Assembly (NCBI RefSeq): GCF_019097595.1
Contig: NC_080719.1
Coordinates: 17,951,001 to 18,015,000, forward strand
Reading direction: 5' to 3'
Origin: Hemibagrus wyckioides
Lineage: Eukaryota; Chordata; Actinopteri; Siluriformes; Bagridae
DNA length: 64,000 nt
In this document: one piece after another, positions 1 through 21,985 of the stretch
Layout: each line of letters opens with the position of its first letter
Position numbering within the stretch: position 1 is the stretch's first letter
Translations under genes and position numbers: made by a program
The notes under the pieces: model-generated
What the model was told of the DNA's origin: nothing
Databases searched by the model: none
What the model saw: only the letters and a program-made list of their open reading frames with translations

Positions 1-41
1 TATATCTGGATTTCTATAAACCTGCTTTGTGACAATGTCTA

Positions 42-43
<2 letters not shown>

Positions 44-78
<35 letters not shown>
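44..78. repeat. (GT)n microsatellite
   Basis: An uninterrupted GT dinucleotide run upstream of the mknk1 first coding exon. Confidence 0.95.
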
Positions 79-80
<2 letters not shown>

Positions 81-473
81 AGTAACTAGTGATGTCCTGC
101 AGGCACAGATGTGCTGAAGTCATTCAAAGCAAGGGCCTCTATACTTCCTACGAATTTGTGACAGCTGTAACCTTCAAAACTTTTAGTTAGAATCCTCTTT
201 CGTTCTACAGTGGTTATTTTGATCACTCTGTTTCCCACAGAATGGTTTTTGTTGAAGTTATTTTGTAAAACATGCTAGTAGAACAGAGGTATAACCCACG
301 GCTAATATTCCTTTAAATTTTCAGCGATGAAGATCAGCAATATTTCAGAAAAGAAAAAATCAAGTGTTTATGAATCGTTCTCTATGGATGATCTTAACTG
401 TACATTTTCCTATTCTTTTTTTCTTAATATAGTGATGTGAGGAAGCCACTGCTTTTCTTTCCGGCTCGCAGAC

Positions 474-7127
<6,654 letters not shown>

Positions 7128-8139
7128 CCTCACACAAGGCAAACAAGTAGCAAGTCAGAACGTTTTATTCCTGAACAATGCTCAGTACCACCGGTGATCA
7201 CATAAGCAGTGGACATCATGTTAAGACGTGTTAACACATATTACATATATTTTCATAATACTATTAATGTTATGCATTACAGCAGAGCTACAAAAGGTGC
7301 GAATTCTCAAAACTACATCCTTAAGGGGTGTCCTAATTCATGATGGACCACATACCCAGTGTTTAGCATTCTAAAAGTATGAAGCTGTGAGATATTTTAT
7401 GAATATTTAAATATTTATTGCTGATTTTTAGCCATTTAAGGGTGCTTAGAAATAAGGTGTGCGCATCTACATTAAGTATTACTGTAATTGTTCTCAGCTT
7501 GCTTGTATCTCCCAACTTTATATATTTGAGGTGATGAGTTTACTTTATGCACTTGCCGTTTTTACATATTTGTACATTTATTTTGTGATTTTTTTGGAAA
7601 TATTTCCAAGGCATTTGATATTTTATGCCGTAGAAATACTGTTCAGTAGTGATAGATGGGCATATATTTATATGCACATCATATTCATTATACTTTTTTT
7701 TTTAATTCAGTTTGCACATTTTATCAGGCACAGGGCTCAGCAATGTTACAGAACATGCCAGAAGGTAGCATGTATTTTGTACATAATGGCCAGACTATTG
7801 TGAAAAGTCTTTCACCCCCCCCCACTTGTAATGTCAATAGGTTTTGTACATCTATAATATCAGAGTTTTTTTTTTTTTTCTTTCTCATCTCTATGCTGTT
7901 CTGCACATTCGGCTCTTTCACTGTTTTTATATTACAAGGTTTTATTTGCATTTGAGTTTTTAATGTTCTGTAATAGAGATTTTATTTAATGAGAGGAACG
8001 CTCTTTGTGTCATTACTCTAGAAATCATTCAGCGCTTCCACAGCATTACCACACCAAAACTAATTTGAAAATATGTTTATTATAGTGATGTACATTTAAA
8101 ATGATAATAATGCTGGAAGGAAAGCAGGTAATATGCACC
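7128..8139 (+). other. mknk1: mknk1 3' untranslated region and tail (end not fixed)
   Basis: AT-rich sequence with no gene follows the mknk1 stop. No clear AATAAA was found before about 8213, so the 3' end may lie anywhere up to the candidate minus-strand exons. A run of C (7807-7815) and a run of T (7866-7879) are the only notable tracts. Confidence 0.4.
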
Positions 8140-8376
8140 TCACATCTCCAGGGTCTTGAGTGCAATTTCATTATCCTCCGGCTTCTCTGCTCTCCTAACA
8201 CTGTCCAAAAAAAGAAATAAAACATGCAGGTAACTGGCTGTTTGCCACTCGGTGTGAGTGAGTGTAGTGAACGTGAGCTGTTGTCCCATTTAAGTGGAAT
8301 TCTCCCTCATGCACCCAGAGCTTCTAGGGTGGTCTGTGGGGCTGCTGAGACCCAGACCCAGGGTCTCATCTTCTTG
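8140..8376 (-). other. Candidate terminal coding exons of an unrecognised minus-strand gene
   Basis: On the minus strand, TTTTTTTGGACAG is followed by an exon at 8200-8140 that reads VRRAEKPEDNEIALKTLEM and stops. Upstream, after ATTCATTCAG, lies a frame near 8374-8290 that reads QEDETLGLGLSSPTDHPRSS. If a weak donor (GG|GTGCAT) is used, the two join in phase. I do not recognise the protein, and no further upstream exons were found because the flank is transposon remnants. It could be the 3' end of a decayed gene or chance. Confidence 0.25.
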
Positions 8377-8880
8377 CTGAATGAATAAAATGATTGTTTG
8401 TAATGTTCAGCTCTTTAGAATCCATAGAGTCATGTTAAATTTTTTGTCCCTTCTATAGTGTCTGGTTTCTCTATATAGCAAAGGCGCCACCTTGTGACCG
8501 TTTGACACACTGGCCATTTTTGTCAGTCTGAGTGACCCAGGGGACCTGGTGTTCCTCACATATAGATAAGGCTACATAAGTAACCTTCTGTTTTACTTAT
8601 TAAGTTTTGGACCACCAGGAAGGTTTTTTGGGGAACCAGGGGAGCCTGTATATCAAAACTGTCATGAAGGTTCATTACAAACCTGATAAGAGTAGCTTAT
8701 AGATGATAATGGACAGTGCTTACAAATACTGCTGATACCATACTTTACTGAGGATCCCATATTAATCAATGTGCCATTCCTTTCTTTTCCATCCAGTTGG
8801 TATTAATGCCTACCAATAAAATTTACAGTCCCGATTAAACATCTGCAAATGGTCAAAAGTGTGGAGAGTTGAACATGCCA

Positions 8881-9290
8881 CTCAAATGTTCTGGTTAATT
8901 ATCCTATTCATAAAGCATAGCTTTAATATTTTATAACAGCCTCCATGAAGGCTTTCTACTAAATTTTGTAATGTTGCTTGGTGTTTTGTGCCATTTAGCC
9001 TCAAAGCATTAATGAGGTTAGGCACTGATATTGAGAAAGGAGGCCTGGCATGAAGTTCATACCAAAAGTGTTCAGCGGGGTTGAGGTCAGGGCTCTTGTG
9101 GACACTCAAGGTCTTCCGCACCAACCTTGGCTAACTATGTCTCAGTGGACCTTACTTGTACAGGAGCTTGTAGTTCCAGTGAAGGGAAATTGTAATGCAC
9201 AGATGTTCTAGATAATCATGTGGTAAAAGTTTGTGGAAGAACCACATATGAGGTCATGGTTAAGCATCCACATAGTTTTGGCCATATAGT
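8881..9290 (-). mobile_element. Tc1-like transposase remnant (family B relative)
   Basis: The minus strand encodes SPDLNPAEHFWYELHARP, the final-acidic-residue region of a Tc1 DDE transposase, followed by NLVESLHGGCYK. The right edge, TTTTGGCCATATAGTG, is a decayed terminal repeat. Confidence 0.7.
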
Positions 9291-9410
9291 GGTGGCGGCT
9301 AAGCATTTAAGGCTCTGGGTCACTGATCAGAAGGTCAGAATTCAAGCCTCTGGACTGCCAAGCTAAAATCGTTAGGCTCTTGAGCAAGGACATTGTAAGA
9401 CTTTAACAAA
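9291..9410 (+). mobile_element. tRNA-derived SINE fragment
   Basis: GTGGCGGCTAAGCATTTAAG resembles a box A region, and CTGATCAGAAGGTCAGAATTC a decayed box B. The tail GGCTCTTGAGCAAGGAC matches the SINE copies at 15523 and 58138. Confidence 0.6.
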
Positions 9411-9990
9411 TAGTGGAATGATGGATTGTTCAGCCAGAATGGGGCTCAACAACAAAAAATTCACAACACTGGAGTCATCCATAGTATCTCCTATTATTGC
9501 TATTCAGAAAGGTGATAAAATAAAAGGGACAACACAATGCTTCTGTTGGACCTCCATAATAAGCTTCTTGGCATGGATTCTACATGTACCTGGAATCAAT
9601 CAGACTGTTCTCCGTCTTCCCCCATCATCCCTGATATTCCCTCAGTTGGTGTTGTGATGATGGATTGTGGAGAGTGCTATCTAACACTGCTGTCCAAAGT
9701 CTCTCATAAATATTGAATTAGGATCAGATCTGGTGATGGTGATGGCCACAGCATCTGATGTACATCATTCTCATACTCCTCAAACAATTTAGCAATTTCT
9801 CGTTCCTTGTGGATACGGTCATTTCTGGAAGAGACCACACCCTAGAATAAAACTGTTCACTCAGAATGTCTTTGTATCGATTTGAAGTGGACCCGACATG
9901 CCATCGAATAATAACAGAGCCGTTCATTTGTTAGCCATCTTGGGCTAACATGTCGTACCACGGACTACAGTCCAGTTGTCCTATCGTATA
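9411..9990 (-). mobile_element. DNA-transposon relic
   Basis: The phrase GATCTGGTGATGGTGATGGCC, followed by hints of TACATCATTCTCAT, occurs in other Tc1-type teleost elements and in a decayed form at 27374. All frames are broken. No gene was seen between 9411 and 10380. Confidence 0.45.
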
Positions 9991-10442
9991 TGTCTATCTT
10001 TAAAGAGAGATACGCGATTGTTTACACTCAGTTTCCAGTGTACATGGTCCACCTTATGCCATCTGTTGCTATACAATCCCTACCTCTGCATGCATGCATG
10101 GAGAAACGCAATAAGAAAGAAAGATACCATTTAATGATAACAGATTCACTTTTCCTTAAAATATAATACTTGGCTATTTTTTCTACTTATGATAACAAAA
10201 AAAGAAATGAGACCCCTTAAACCTTTCTCATCTCATTATGTCCTAATTCTATCCAGACCTTTGTACACACCTGTACACACACTCTTTCACAGAGAGCTAA
10301 AATATAAATATGAAAACTGTAGCAGGTAGAGACGGAGTATTAAAGTCCATGCAATATAATGGAATAAGGCATGGCGCCTCTTTGGTCTGGAGTGCAGATG
10401 GTGGTGGGCGTGGAATGAGGTGTTCTCAGCCGGATCTTTCTC

Positions 10443-10617
10443 TATAAATCATCTGGAAGAGACCACGGAGATCAGTTGGCTGGAACAGCTGGATGGCTCC
10501 CTGGTTAAAGCCGGTGCTGCTGTGCATTTCAGAGCCAATCGATCTACTTTAACGCGTAAAAACATTGGCATATACCCAGAGCATCTACTTTCTAAAGCTG
10601 GAAATATAAACTCTTTG
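10443..10617 (+). promoter_or_regulatory. tmem275: Candidate promoter and 5' untranslated exon of tmem275
   Basis: TATAAA at 10443-10448 lies upstream of a segment that ends in a good donor (CTCTTTG|GTAAGTG, last exon base 10617). A possible acceptor (TTGACCTTGAAAAG) precedes 11333, just before the tmem275 start codon. This is inferred from motifs only. Confidence 0.45.
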
Positions 10618-11368
10618 GTAAGTGTGAAATCTATACATCTATGTATACTGTATGTACAAAATGTGTAGCATAATCAATTTGATGTTAAATGTTATAGACT
10701 AACAGACACGTGGTTTTGTTTTTGTGAGTTGTAAAGAATTGTGTGGACTTTTTAACTGAATTGCAAAATCAGAGAACTAATTGTATCAGATGGTAGTCGA
10801 CCTGTTTGAAAGTTATTTTGACTTTTAGAGATATTATATTTCTTCCACAGACCCAGTGTCATTATCCAAGACTGTTGTTACACCTTCTGTTATTTGTACT
10901 ATACTCTGGTATGTTTTAGTAACAGTATCAGAAGCCAATGGTTCTGATTTGGCCTATTTCCTTATCTTAGCCAGTGTGTGCACAATGAAATAAACACGTG
11001 TCCACAAAGAAAAGCGTATGCCATATTCCTGGTTAATGACTCAAGCAGACATTTACAGCCCCAAAGCCTGTCCAAAAGATCTTTTCACAGACATACCAAG
11101 TAATAAAGTTATATGGCACAGTAATTTGAGCCATTTACAAAGCTGCTCATCATTGCAGTCATCTGGACTTGGCTGCACTAATTGAATTGCCCCTCCCGAG
11201 AGTTCCCTCTGAAATGACACACAGCCGGACGGATATTAGCACAACAGTAAATGTTATTCCATTCCCTCCCTGCTGCATTCATTAATCATCACTGTCTGTC
11301 CCACTCCCTGTCTCTGTCTTGACCTTGAAAAGGAAGTGCTGAGAAAGTGACCAGACTGCACAGGGAGG

Positions 11369-11923
11369 ATGCTATGCTCCGAACAAGACCCACATCCAGC
11401 TGCAGTGAAGAAGAAGCGGTCCCTGCGTCCGCACAGCCAGCCGTCTCCGGCTCTGTGCTGCGCTTGTGGACTATGCCTCATGCTGGCTGGGATCAACATC
11501 ACTCTCGTGGGTGCTTTCGGCTTTGCTAAGATGCTGCCTGCCAACAACCCACCCATCATCATCGGGCCCCTCCTCCTGCTGGTGGCACTGTCGTTTTTTG
11601 CTGTGTGTTGCATGTTTAGTCGCCAGCCTTCAGCTCGCTCTTCTCATGACAACACAAGACCGGTCCACTGGGGCTTAATGGGTGGAACCGCATTCGAGAT
11701 GGAGACCAGCGAGCACACGCTGCAGGACACCACGGCCATTCAGCTCAGCCCGAGTAACTCTCAATGCTCCTCTCACCACTCTAGTCCCACCCACCTACCT
11801 GCTGTCATGCTCCACCCATCAGAGACTGCTAAACTTCCAAATGGAAGTCATCCATATTGTCAGTTGTCACCAAGAGAAGATGATATGGTTCCGCTTAGCT
11901 CATATGAGGAGAGAGATACATAA
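11369..11923 (+). CDS. tmem275: Transmembrane protein 275
   Basis: A single-exon frame of 184 residues. A basic N-terminal tail (AAVKKKRSLRPHSQPSP) leads into a Cys-rich first helix at about 29-52 (ALCCACGLCLMLAGINITLV). A short loop with MLPANNPPII and a second helix at about 63-83 (GPLLLLVALSFFAVCCMF) follow. The rest is a polar, Ser/His-rich cytoplasmic-like tail. The CCACGLCL-LAG-N-TLVGAF pattern recalls vertebrate TMEM275, of about 177 residues, whose human gene lies beside KNCN and MKNK1; the mknk1 neighbour here agrees. Function is unknown in the family. Cysteines next to the membrane could be palmitoylated (inference). The ATG at 11369 is chosen because it opens the longest frame; an out-of-frame ATG at 11347 precedes it. 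Confidence 0.75.
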   Translation: MLCSEQDPHPAAVKKKRSLRPHSQPSPALCCACGLCLMLAGINITLVGAFGFAKMLPANNPPIIIGPLLLLVALSFFAVCCMFSRQPSARSSHDNTRPVHWGLMGGTAFEMETSEHTLQDTTAIQLSPSNSQCSSHHSSPTHLPAVMLHPSETAKLPNGSHPYCQLSPREDDMVPLSSYEERDT

Positions 11924-13203
11924 CCCTTAGGTCGTCTATACAATGTTGAATCTTCAAGTCTGCAAGAAGCAATACTTCCTGCACCACCCTTTAAAAGTCT
12001 TGTCAGGTTAGCACTATAAAAGGAAAGCTTTAAAACACAAACAACTGCTTTCACTTAGCTTTGGTCTCTCTGTGGACATTACTGTAATGATGGAAGCTCA
12101 CGCATTCATCTGACACAGTGGAAAAGAAGACAAGACTTCTACCTCAGCCAGGTGATTCTCAGACGTTTGTGTTTGAATGTCTAAAGTGTTCCCATTTAGA
12201 CACGGCATATGATCATCTTCCATCTGCCTGTCACACTCTTTTGTTCAATTGATTCCGCTGACATTCACTGAAAATGTGTTTTGTACACACAAACAGCTCA
12301 TGGGAAATTAAATAATAGAGGCTGCTTTGTATAGGAAATTATATAGTGTGTATATAGTAATTCAGTCATTGTTTTTGTCTGTTTTAGCAAAAGCCTTATC
12401 AGTGTTTAATCCCAAACTAAACCAGTCAAGACATCCAAAATGTTGAAAACCAAATGTAGATCTGCATCCTGCAACGAGACAACAATCCAAAATATGATAC
12501 AAAATTAGCTGAATACTTGTTATGATCCTCTCTGACTCTCTGACTCTGACACATGAGCACAGGTTCACTGAAGAACAAGAAAAGAGAAAGGACGTTATTA
12601 TGAAAGATCCATAAGCTGCTCACAGAGTATTAAAAAAGTCAGAAAGACAAATCGTGGACAAACAAACAAGTTCTATTTCACATATGCACTATATTATAAT
12701 TACTTGAACTTTTTTTTTTTTTAAACCACTAGCACTGATGTTCATGGGTCACTAAATTGTAGAACATGATAGCTTTATTAAATTATACCCACTTATTTCT
12801 TCTCTTTAACTCCAGTGGTCAAGTTTTGGAGATTGAACTCATGTTTCGAAGTTTTCAGAAATGAAATCTTGTGAGTTAAAACAAAGCATATCTTCAAGAT
12901 ATTTCTGATAAAAGATATTACTTCAAGACATTTACTTCAAGGCAGAGGGTGAACTTTCGTTTCTAAGTCCTGTGCCCCAGAACCTTATGTAAACAATCTG
13001 CTTTACAGTGAAAATACATATTTGCAAATTGAATTCAAATTAAGGCTGAAAACAGATCAACTTTAAAGACCCGACAGTGGCATCTTGATGCTGCTGGGAT
13101 TTAAACCCAGAACCTACTGGACTGCTATCATCAAGCCTTAACCAACACTGCTGAATTTGATTGATAAGACTTTCCTATCTGAGCTCCACTGATGCTGCTA
13201 TTA
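11924..13203. other. tmem275 3' flank and intergenic DNA
   Basis: No gene was seen. A SINE-like remnant lies at about 13080-13145, in minus orientation (TGGGATTTAAACCCAGAACC resembles an inverted box B). Confidence 0.4.
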
Positions 13204-13771
13204 TAGAAAAATACACAGATCAGACATAACCTGAATATGATAATATGACCACCTGCCTAATATTGTGTTGGTCCCCCTTTCTGGTAAAACAGGCCCATCA
13301 TGCACTGTGTATTCTGACACCTTTCTATCAGAACCAGCATTAACTTCTTCAGCAATTTGAGCAACAGTCGCTTGTCTGTTGGATCGGATCACACGGGCCA
13401 GCCTTCATTCCCCACGTACATCAATGAGCCCTGGCCACCCATGACCCTGTCGTCAGTTCACCACTGTTTTTTCCTTGGACCACTTTTGATAGATACTGAC
13501 CACTGCAGACCGGGAACACCCCACAAGAGCTGCAGTTTTGGAGATGCTCTGATCCAGTCATCTAGCCATCACAATTTGGCCCTTGTCAAACTCGCTCAAA
13601 TCCTTACGCTTGCTCATTTTTCCTGCTTCTAACACATCAACTTTGAGGACAAAATGTTCACTTCCTGCCTAATATATCCCACCCACTAACAGGGGCCATG
13701 ATGAGGAGATAATGAGTGTTATTCACTTCACCTCTCAGTGCTCATAATGTTATGCCTGATCGGTGTATTTG
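13204..13771 (-). mobile_element. Internally deleted Tc1-like transposon (family A), both ends present
   Basis: The ends are ATACACAGATCAGACATAAC and GTTATGCCTGATCGGTGTAT, an inverted pair. The minus strand carries the helix-turn-helix start of the transposase ([20 protein letters not shown] at about 13600) and, nearer 13390, an RSNRQATVAQIAEEVNAGS-type second helix-turn-helix. The catalytic half is deleted. It is a better preserved sister of the copy at 2036. Confidence 0.85.
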
Positions 13772-15522
13772 TTGTTTTAATAATGTTGGATTTCTGTAGT
13801 GTTTACACATACAGTATGTCGCAAAAAATACATATATAAATAATTTTTATTTTGTAGTATCTCAGCTGGAGGAATTAGAAGCGCTTATCTTTAGTGTATC
13901 TGTTGTAGAAGTCTGGTGTATTCATGTGGTATTTGGATGAAGCATTCTTGTGTTGAACTTTATTTACTGCGTTTCCATTCCAGACACCATTATCCAGAGT
14001 GACTCTATCAATAAATATATCCTGATACTGGTTCACTAGCTGACAGACTAAGAATACTCAAATACAGTGGTGCTGTTTGTACTTCTGCTGCTCCAGTTTT
14101 GGGGTCTGCACACATATTTGATTTTTAGCACAGGTTTTTGTGCCGGATATCCTTCCTGATGCAACCCTCCCATTTTATTCATCTCTCATTTATTGAGAGT
14201 TAACCCCTCAGTGACTGGGTTGATTCCTTGTAGATTCCCTGTTTCCTGGATCCTGCCTCTGGACCACCAGAGAAAAATAAAGTAAATAAAGAGTAAATAA
14301 AGTGCTAAATCGGGTTATATTAGTAATCCATATCCGCTAAACCGGGTTGTAAGACATGGTACAGGAATGACAGTGCTGCAGTAGACGTCAAAAGCGTCTT
14401 TTCTCACTACACTAAAAAATCCCACTACATTAGTGCTTTTTGCAATGCCACACCTCTTCATCCACTTAAGTGCAGCGCATTCATTTATGACCATGAAATA
14501 TAGCATAAAAATAACTGACTAATTAACCCTATGCTGGAAAACTAAATATCATCTTATGTATATTATAGCATTTGCTTATTTATAGTATATTCAAAATGCC
14601 ATATTGTGCACACAGTGCTAAATATAAATCAACTCTACACATGAGTGAAATATTCACTGTAGTATTGCCTACTAGAGAAATAAAAATGCATCTAGAATTG
14701 CCACAATTTATTTGAGAGATAAGGTGGTTATCAGTGGAGCTAAACTCTTATTGCACAAAATGCTAAATCCTGTCTTATCATGCAGGTGCCAGTGCATCCA
14801 GGACAAACATCCGAACATTGCAGCTAATGTTGTTAACGCTGCAGTCGTGTTTGCACAGGGTCACAGCAGCAGCACCATCTGTGCATTACAGCTCAATTAC
14901 AGCAGCCTCAAAGCAGAGCAAATCAGCCTCTAATGTCTGAAAACACATCAGGACTGGCAAGCAGTGGTCCATCTCCTAATTTCAAACATTACACTGTTTA
15001 ATTAACGTAATTATAATAAGAAAAATAAACACTCTGTTCTAGGCTTCTGGACAATGCTCTTAGATGCTGGTAAGGAAAGTATACTGTAAAATAAGGAGTG
15101 TAGTGATGCGATAGAGGGCTTTTTTGTTTGTTTGTTTGTTTGTTAGAAATTGATCTAGTAGTTTATTTGTACTGGATGCAACTGAACAGGATTGTGCCAG
15201 AACCTTCTAAAAACTACAGAGAGATCATTTACAATGATGTTACATTACTATAATTGTTCAACTCGTAGTCGAAGTGTGTCAAATACATATTGTATATGGT
15301 CTTGGGTTATTTGTGTGAGCTAACCTTGAGTTTACTTTACCATCATTTGTTAGAAGCGTGCAAAGGTTATGTGCAGTTGCTGTACGTGAATATACAGAAT
15401 ATAATAATTGAGACATGCATAATATTGCCTTATTTATACAGAATGTCTGGGCCATGCAATATGAACTGTACCGCATACATAATGCATTTCCTTTCCTCAG
15501 CTGTAATTACTGTACAACTAGG
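13772..15522. other. Intergenic DNA with small repeat remnants
   Basis: No gene is supported. A fragment of the LINE-tail repeat lies at about 14125-14180 (GCACAGGTTTTTGTGCCGGAT). A short (TTTG)n run lies at 15123-15144. Confidence 0.5.
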
Positions 15523-15672
15523 TTCTGTGGTTAAGATGTTGACCTACTGATCAGAAGGCTGTCAGTTCAAAACACTCCAAAGACCACCAAACTGCTACTG
15601 CTGGGTCTTTGAGTAAGACCCTCAACTACTCACTGGTACAAATGAGATAAATGTATATTGCTCTGGATTAAA
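15523..15672 (+). mobile_element. tRNA-derived SINE
   Basis: GTTCTGTGGTTAAGATGTTG resembles a box A head and AGAAGGCTGTCAGTTCAAAAC a box B. GGGTCTTTGAGTAAGACCCTC and TTGCTCTGGATTAAAGTG are typical of the SINE body and tail. Confidence 0.75.
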
Positions 15673-15693
15673 GTGCCATAATGACACACATGT

Positions 15694-15810
15694 TGTTGTT
15701 GGTGTTGTTCTTTCGGCTGCCCCCTGTTGGGGGTCGCCACAGCGGATCATTTGGTCCGCATGTTTCCATTATGCACAGGTTTTACACCGGGTGCCCTTCT
15801 TGACACAATA
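15694..15810 (+). mobile_element. LINE-tail-like repeat
   Basis: CTTTCGGCTGCCCCCTGT, GGGTCGCCACAGCGGATC and GCACAGGTTTTACACCGGGTG match the repeat nested at 3814-3991. Confidence 0.65.
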
Positions 15811-16121
15811 TAAAGTACAAACATGGCTGTAGTTACACTCACTGCAAGACTAAAGACTTTGAAGCAAGCACATTTTCAGGAACTGGCTTTTTCTGGAAAC
15901 TGTGAGTGAAGTATCAGACATGTGCATCAGCAATTCAAGAGGAGAAACAGGATACACAACTTTAATATCTTTTAATTCCCAAGCACTTTCAACCATAAAT
16001 GCTTTTATCTCCAGCCCCATTTAATTGAAGATCTGGGATAAAGATAAACTTGAAAGAACTATTAAAGCAACACAATTTATGTGCAACTAATACCATCAGA
16101 CATCTAAAACGTTTTACAAGG

Positions 16122-16800
16122 TACACTATATGGCCAAATATTTTGGGACACCCCTCCAATTTATTGAATTCAGGTGTTGTTTTTCAGGGGTTGTTTTGGC
16201 TCCTTAGTTCCAGTGAAAGGAACTCTTAATGCTTCAGCATACCAAGACATTCTGGACAATTTCATGTTCCCAGCTTTGTGGGAACAATTTGGGGATGACC
16301 CCTTCCTGTTCTAACATGACTGCAGACCAGTGCACAAAGCAAGGTCCATAAAGACGTGGATGAGAGAGTTTGGTGTGGAGGAACTTGACTGGCCTGCACA
16401 GAGTCCTCAACCTGATAGAACCTCAACCTGATAGAACACCTTTGGGTTGTTTAGAGACCAAAACTGGGATGTCTGCTTTTTACATACACATGAATGTAAT
16501 ATGAAGTTGGCCCACCCTTTGCAGCTATAACAGCTTTAACTTTTCTGCGAAGGCTTTCCACAAGGTTTAGGAGTGTGTTTATGGGAATTTTTGATCATTC
16601 CTCTAGAAGCGCATTTGTGAGGTCAGACACTGATGTTGGACGTGAAGGCCCCACTATAAAGTTGGGAGCGTGAAATTGTTCAAAATGTCTTGGTATGCTG
16701 AAGCATTAAGAGTTCCTTTCACATGAACTAAGGGGCCAAGCCCAACCCCTGAGTTCAATGATTTGGAAGGGTGTCCCAAAACTCTTGCCAATATAGTGTA
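16122..16800. mobile_element. Fold-back Tc1-like element (family B)
   Basis: The left end TACACTATATGGCCAAATA and right end CTTGCCAATATAGTGTA are inverted. The left arm (to about 16450) carries part of the transposase C-terminal region on the plus strand. The right arm (about 16490-16800) carries the same family in reverse: its 3' subterminal part, then the 5' subterminal part again, with TTAGTTCCAGTGAAAGGAAC on the left matched by GTTCCTTTCACATGAACTAA on the right. This is two partial copies head to head. Confidence 0.75.
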
Positions 16801-17101
16801 TGAAGGTCTATATGTTTGACCACTAGGGCCCTCTAGTGGACACTCGAGAAACGAACCATTTTTCAACACAGCTGGTTAGAAAGCTTCAACGTGTCATGAA
16901 GCTTCGTCTAGACAACATGAATCAAAAGGATATCAAGGCTCAGAGCTTTAAAATCTGCAGTGCTGGAAAAGGGTTTAGAGTGAATCAGTGATCTTGATGT
17001 GTTTATATACTAAAGAATGAGGACGTGACCCGGAAATGTTCAGCAGACCAAAGATGCGACCTCTGCTGATGGGACGTGGTAATGTCATAAGCAGATGTTA
17101 C

Positions 17102-17104
<3 letters not shown>

Positions 17105-17158
<54 letters not shown>

Positions 17159-17174
17159 TAACAATAATAATAAT
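17105..17174. repeat. (TAA)n microsatellite
   Basis: An AAT-type trinucleotide run with two AAC interruptions near its 3' end. Confidence 0.95.
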
Positions 17175-17714
17175 TCCCTCTGCTCCTGGCGTGCCTCTGT
17201 TTCTTTCGCCTGTTGACTAGCTACATTATTCTCCAGTGAAAAACTGGAAAATGTCAAATTTGTATACCTTGTTCATGGAGACAAATTACTGGCCCCATAA
17301 TCACAAAACATTTACTTATATCATTAAAAAAGTACTGCAGTCAGCAGGCAAATAAGCCAACCATATCATGGTTATACCATTCTGATACCTAAAAAAAACA
17401 TATCAAAAGAAATAAAATGTCAGAACAGAAACAGCCAAAGCATTCCAAATACTGGACATGTAATTAAAAAAATATATTATTTGTGTTATTCCTAGCATGT
17501 TATATCATGTGTATGTCTGGGATTTGTGCTGTGTCCACTGACATTAGTGTCATTTTCTTTAGGCGGAAAAATCCAGCATGGTCTGACCACCAGCTGCTAA
17601 AACACATGCATGTTATTGTTCAGGTTCCTTTATTAAACTGATCAGTAAAAACGTTTGAAACTTTCCTCGCTATTATTATATCTAAGATAACTTGCTGTAT
17701 GATGTATCATTCAT

Positions 17715-17785
17715 TTTCATTAACCTGCTTTATCCTGGCCAGGGTTGCAGTGGATCAAGGCCTACCCCAGGAACCCTAGCACACA
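17715..17785 (+). repeat. Short LINE-tail remnant
   Basis: CCTGGCCAGGGTTGCAGTGG and the following CTACCCCAGGAACCCTAG resemble the tail sequences near 40220 and 54650. Confidence 0.4.
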
Positions 17786-18042
17786 TCATGGCATCTCTGT
17801 TCAAGGGAATCAGAGTATTAGGAGATGATTCTTTTCTATTGTATATATTCACAATGAGACCTTTAGTTTATGAAGGTTACGTCCTGTATCTCTACATCTC
17901 TAGTATCTCTAGTTAAATCTGAGACAGACTTATTGTACATGAAGCCACAAACAAGTCAAGAGCACAGAGATTAAAATAGACGCTGAGAGTTTACAAGCTT
18001 CCCCATTGACACTTGTCTGCCATTGCTGTCCTTCAGGAAAGG

Positions 18043-18113
18043 GCGCATGCGCATTGGGGGACGCAGCCATACTCGGCGCATGCGCACTCTGGATACGCCC
18101 TAACAGTATATAA
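18043..18113 (+). promoter_or_regulatory. atp5f1b: atp5f1b core promoter: two NRF-1 sites and a TATA box
   Basis: GCGCATGCGCA occurs at 18043-18053 and again at 18076-18086. Both match the palindromic consensus of NRF-1, the main activator of nuclear respiratory genes. They are 33 bp apart, about three helical turns. TATATAA follows at 18107-18113, 46 bp before the start codon at 18159. The motifs are seen directly; their use is inferred. Confidence 0.8.
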
Positions 18114-18158
18114 CCCGTGCCAAGCCACCGTCCCGTTCCACCTTCAGCCATTTTGACG

Positions 18159-21854
<3,696 letters not shown>

Positions 21855-21979
21855 AAGTGTTTGAGCAAGATTGCAATGGAATGAGAGGAGCACTTGGTTT
21901 GTAAAGTCACATTCAACAATTGTACCTGTTTGTCAGTCGTTCTGAAATTATATTTAATGTTTCCAATAACAAAGATGGA

Positions 21980-21985
21980 AATAAA
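21980..21985 (+). terminator. atp5f1b: Polyadenylation signal of atp5f1b
   Basis: AATAAA lies 126 bp after the stop codon. A short, efficient 3' UTR is usual for this gene. Confidence 0.8.

Noticed and set aside
8140..10400. Search for kncn, expected between mknk1 and tmem275 by human gene order
   Set aside because: No exon resembling the two-helix kinocilin sequence was found on either strand; the gap is filled with repeats.
14712..15550. Short frames on both strands in intergenic DNA
   Set aside because: No conserved motif, no splice signals fitting together and AT-biased composition.
17003..17257. Minus-strand frame with a run of leucines
   Set aside because: It is the translation of the (TAA)n microsatellite.
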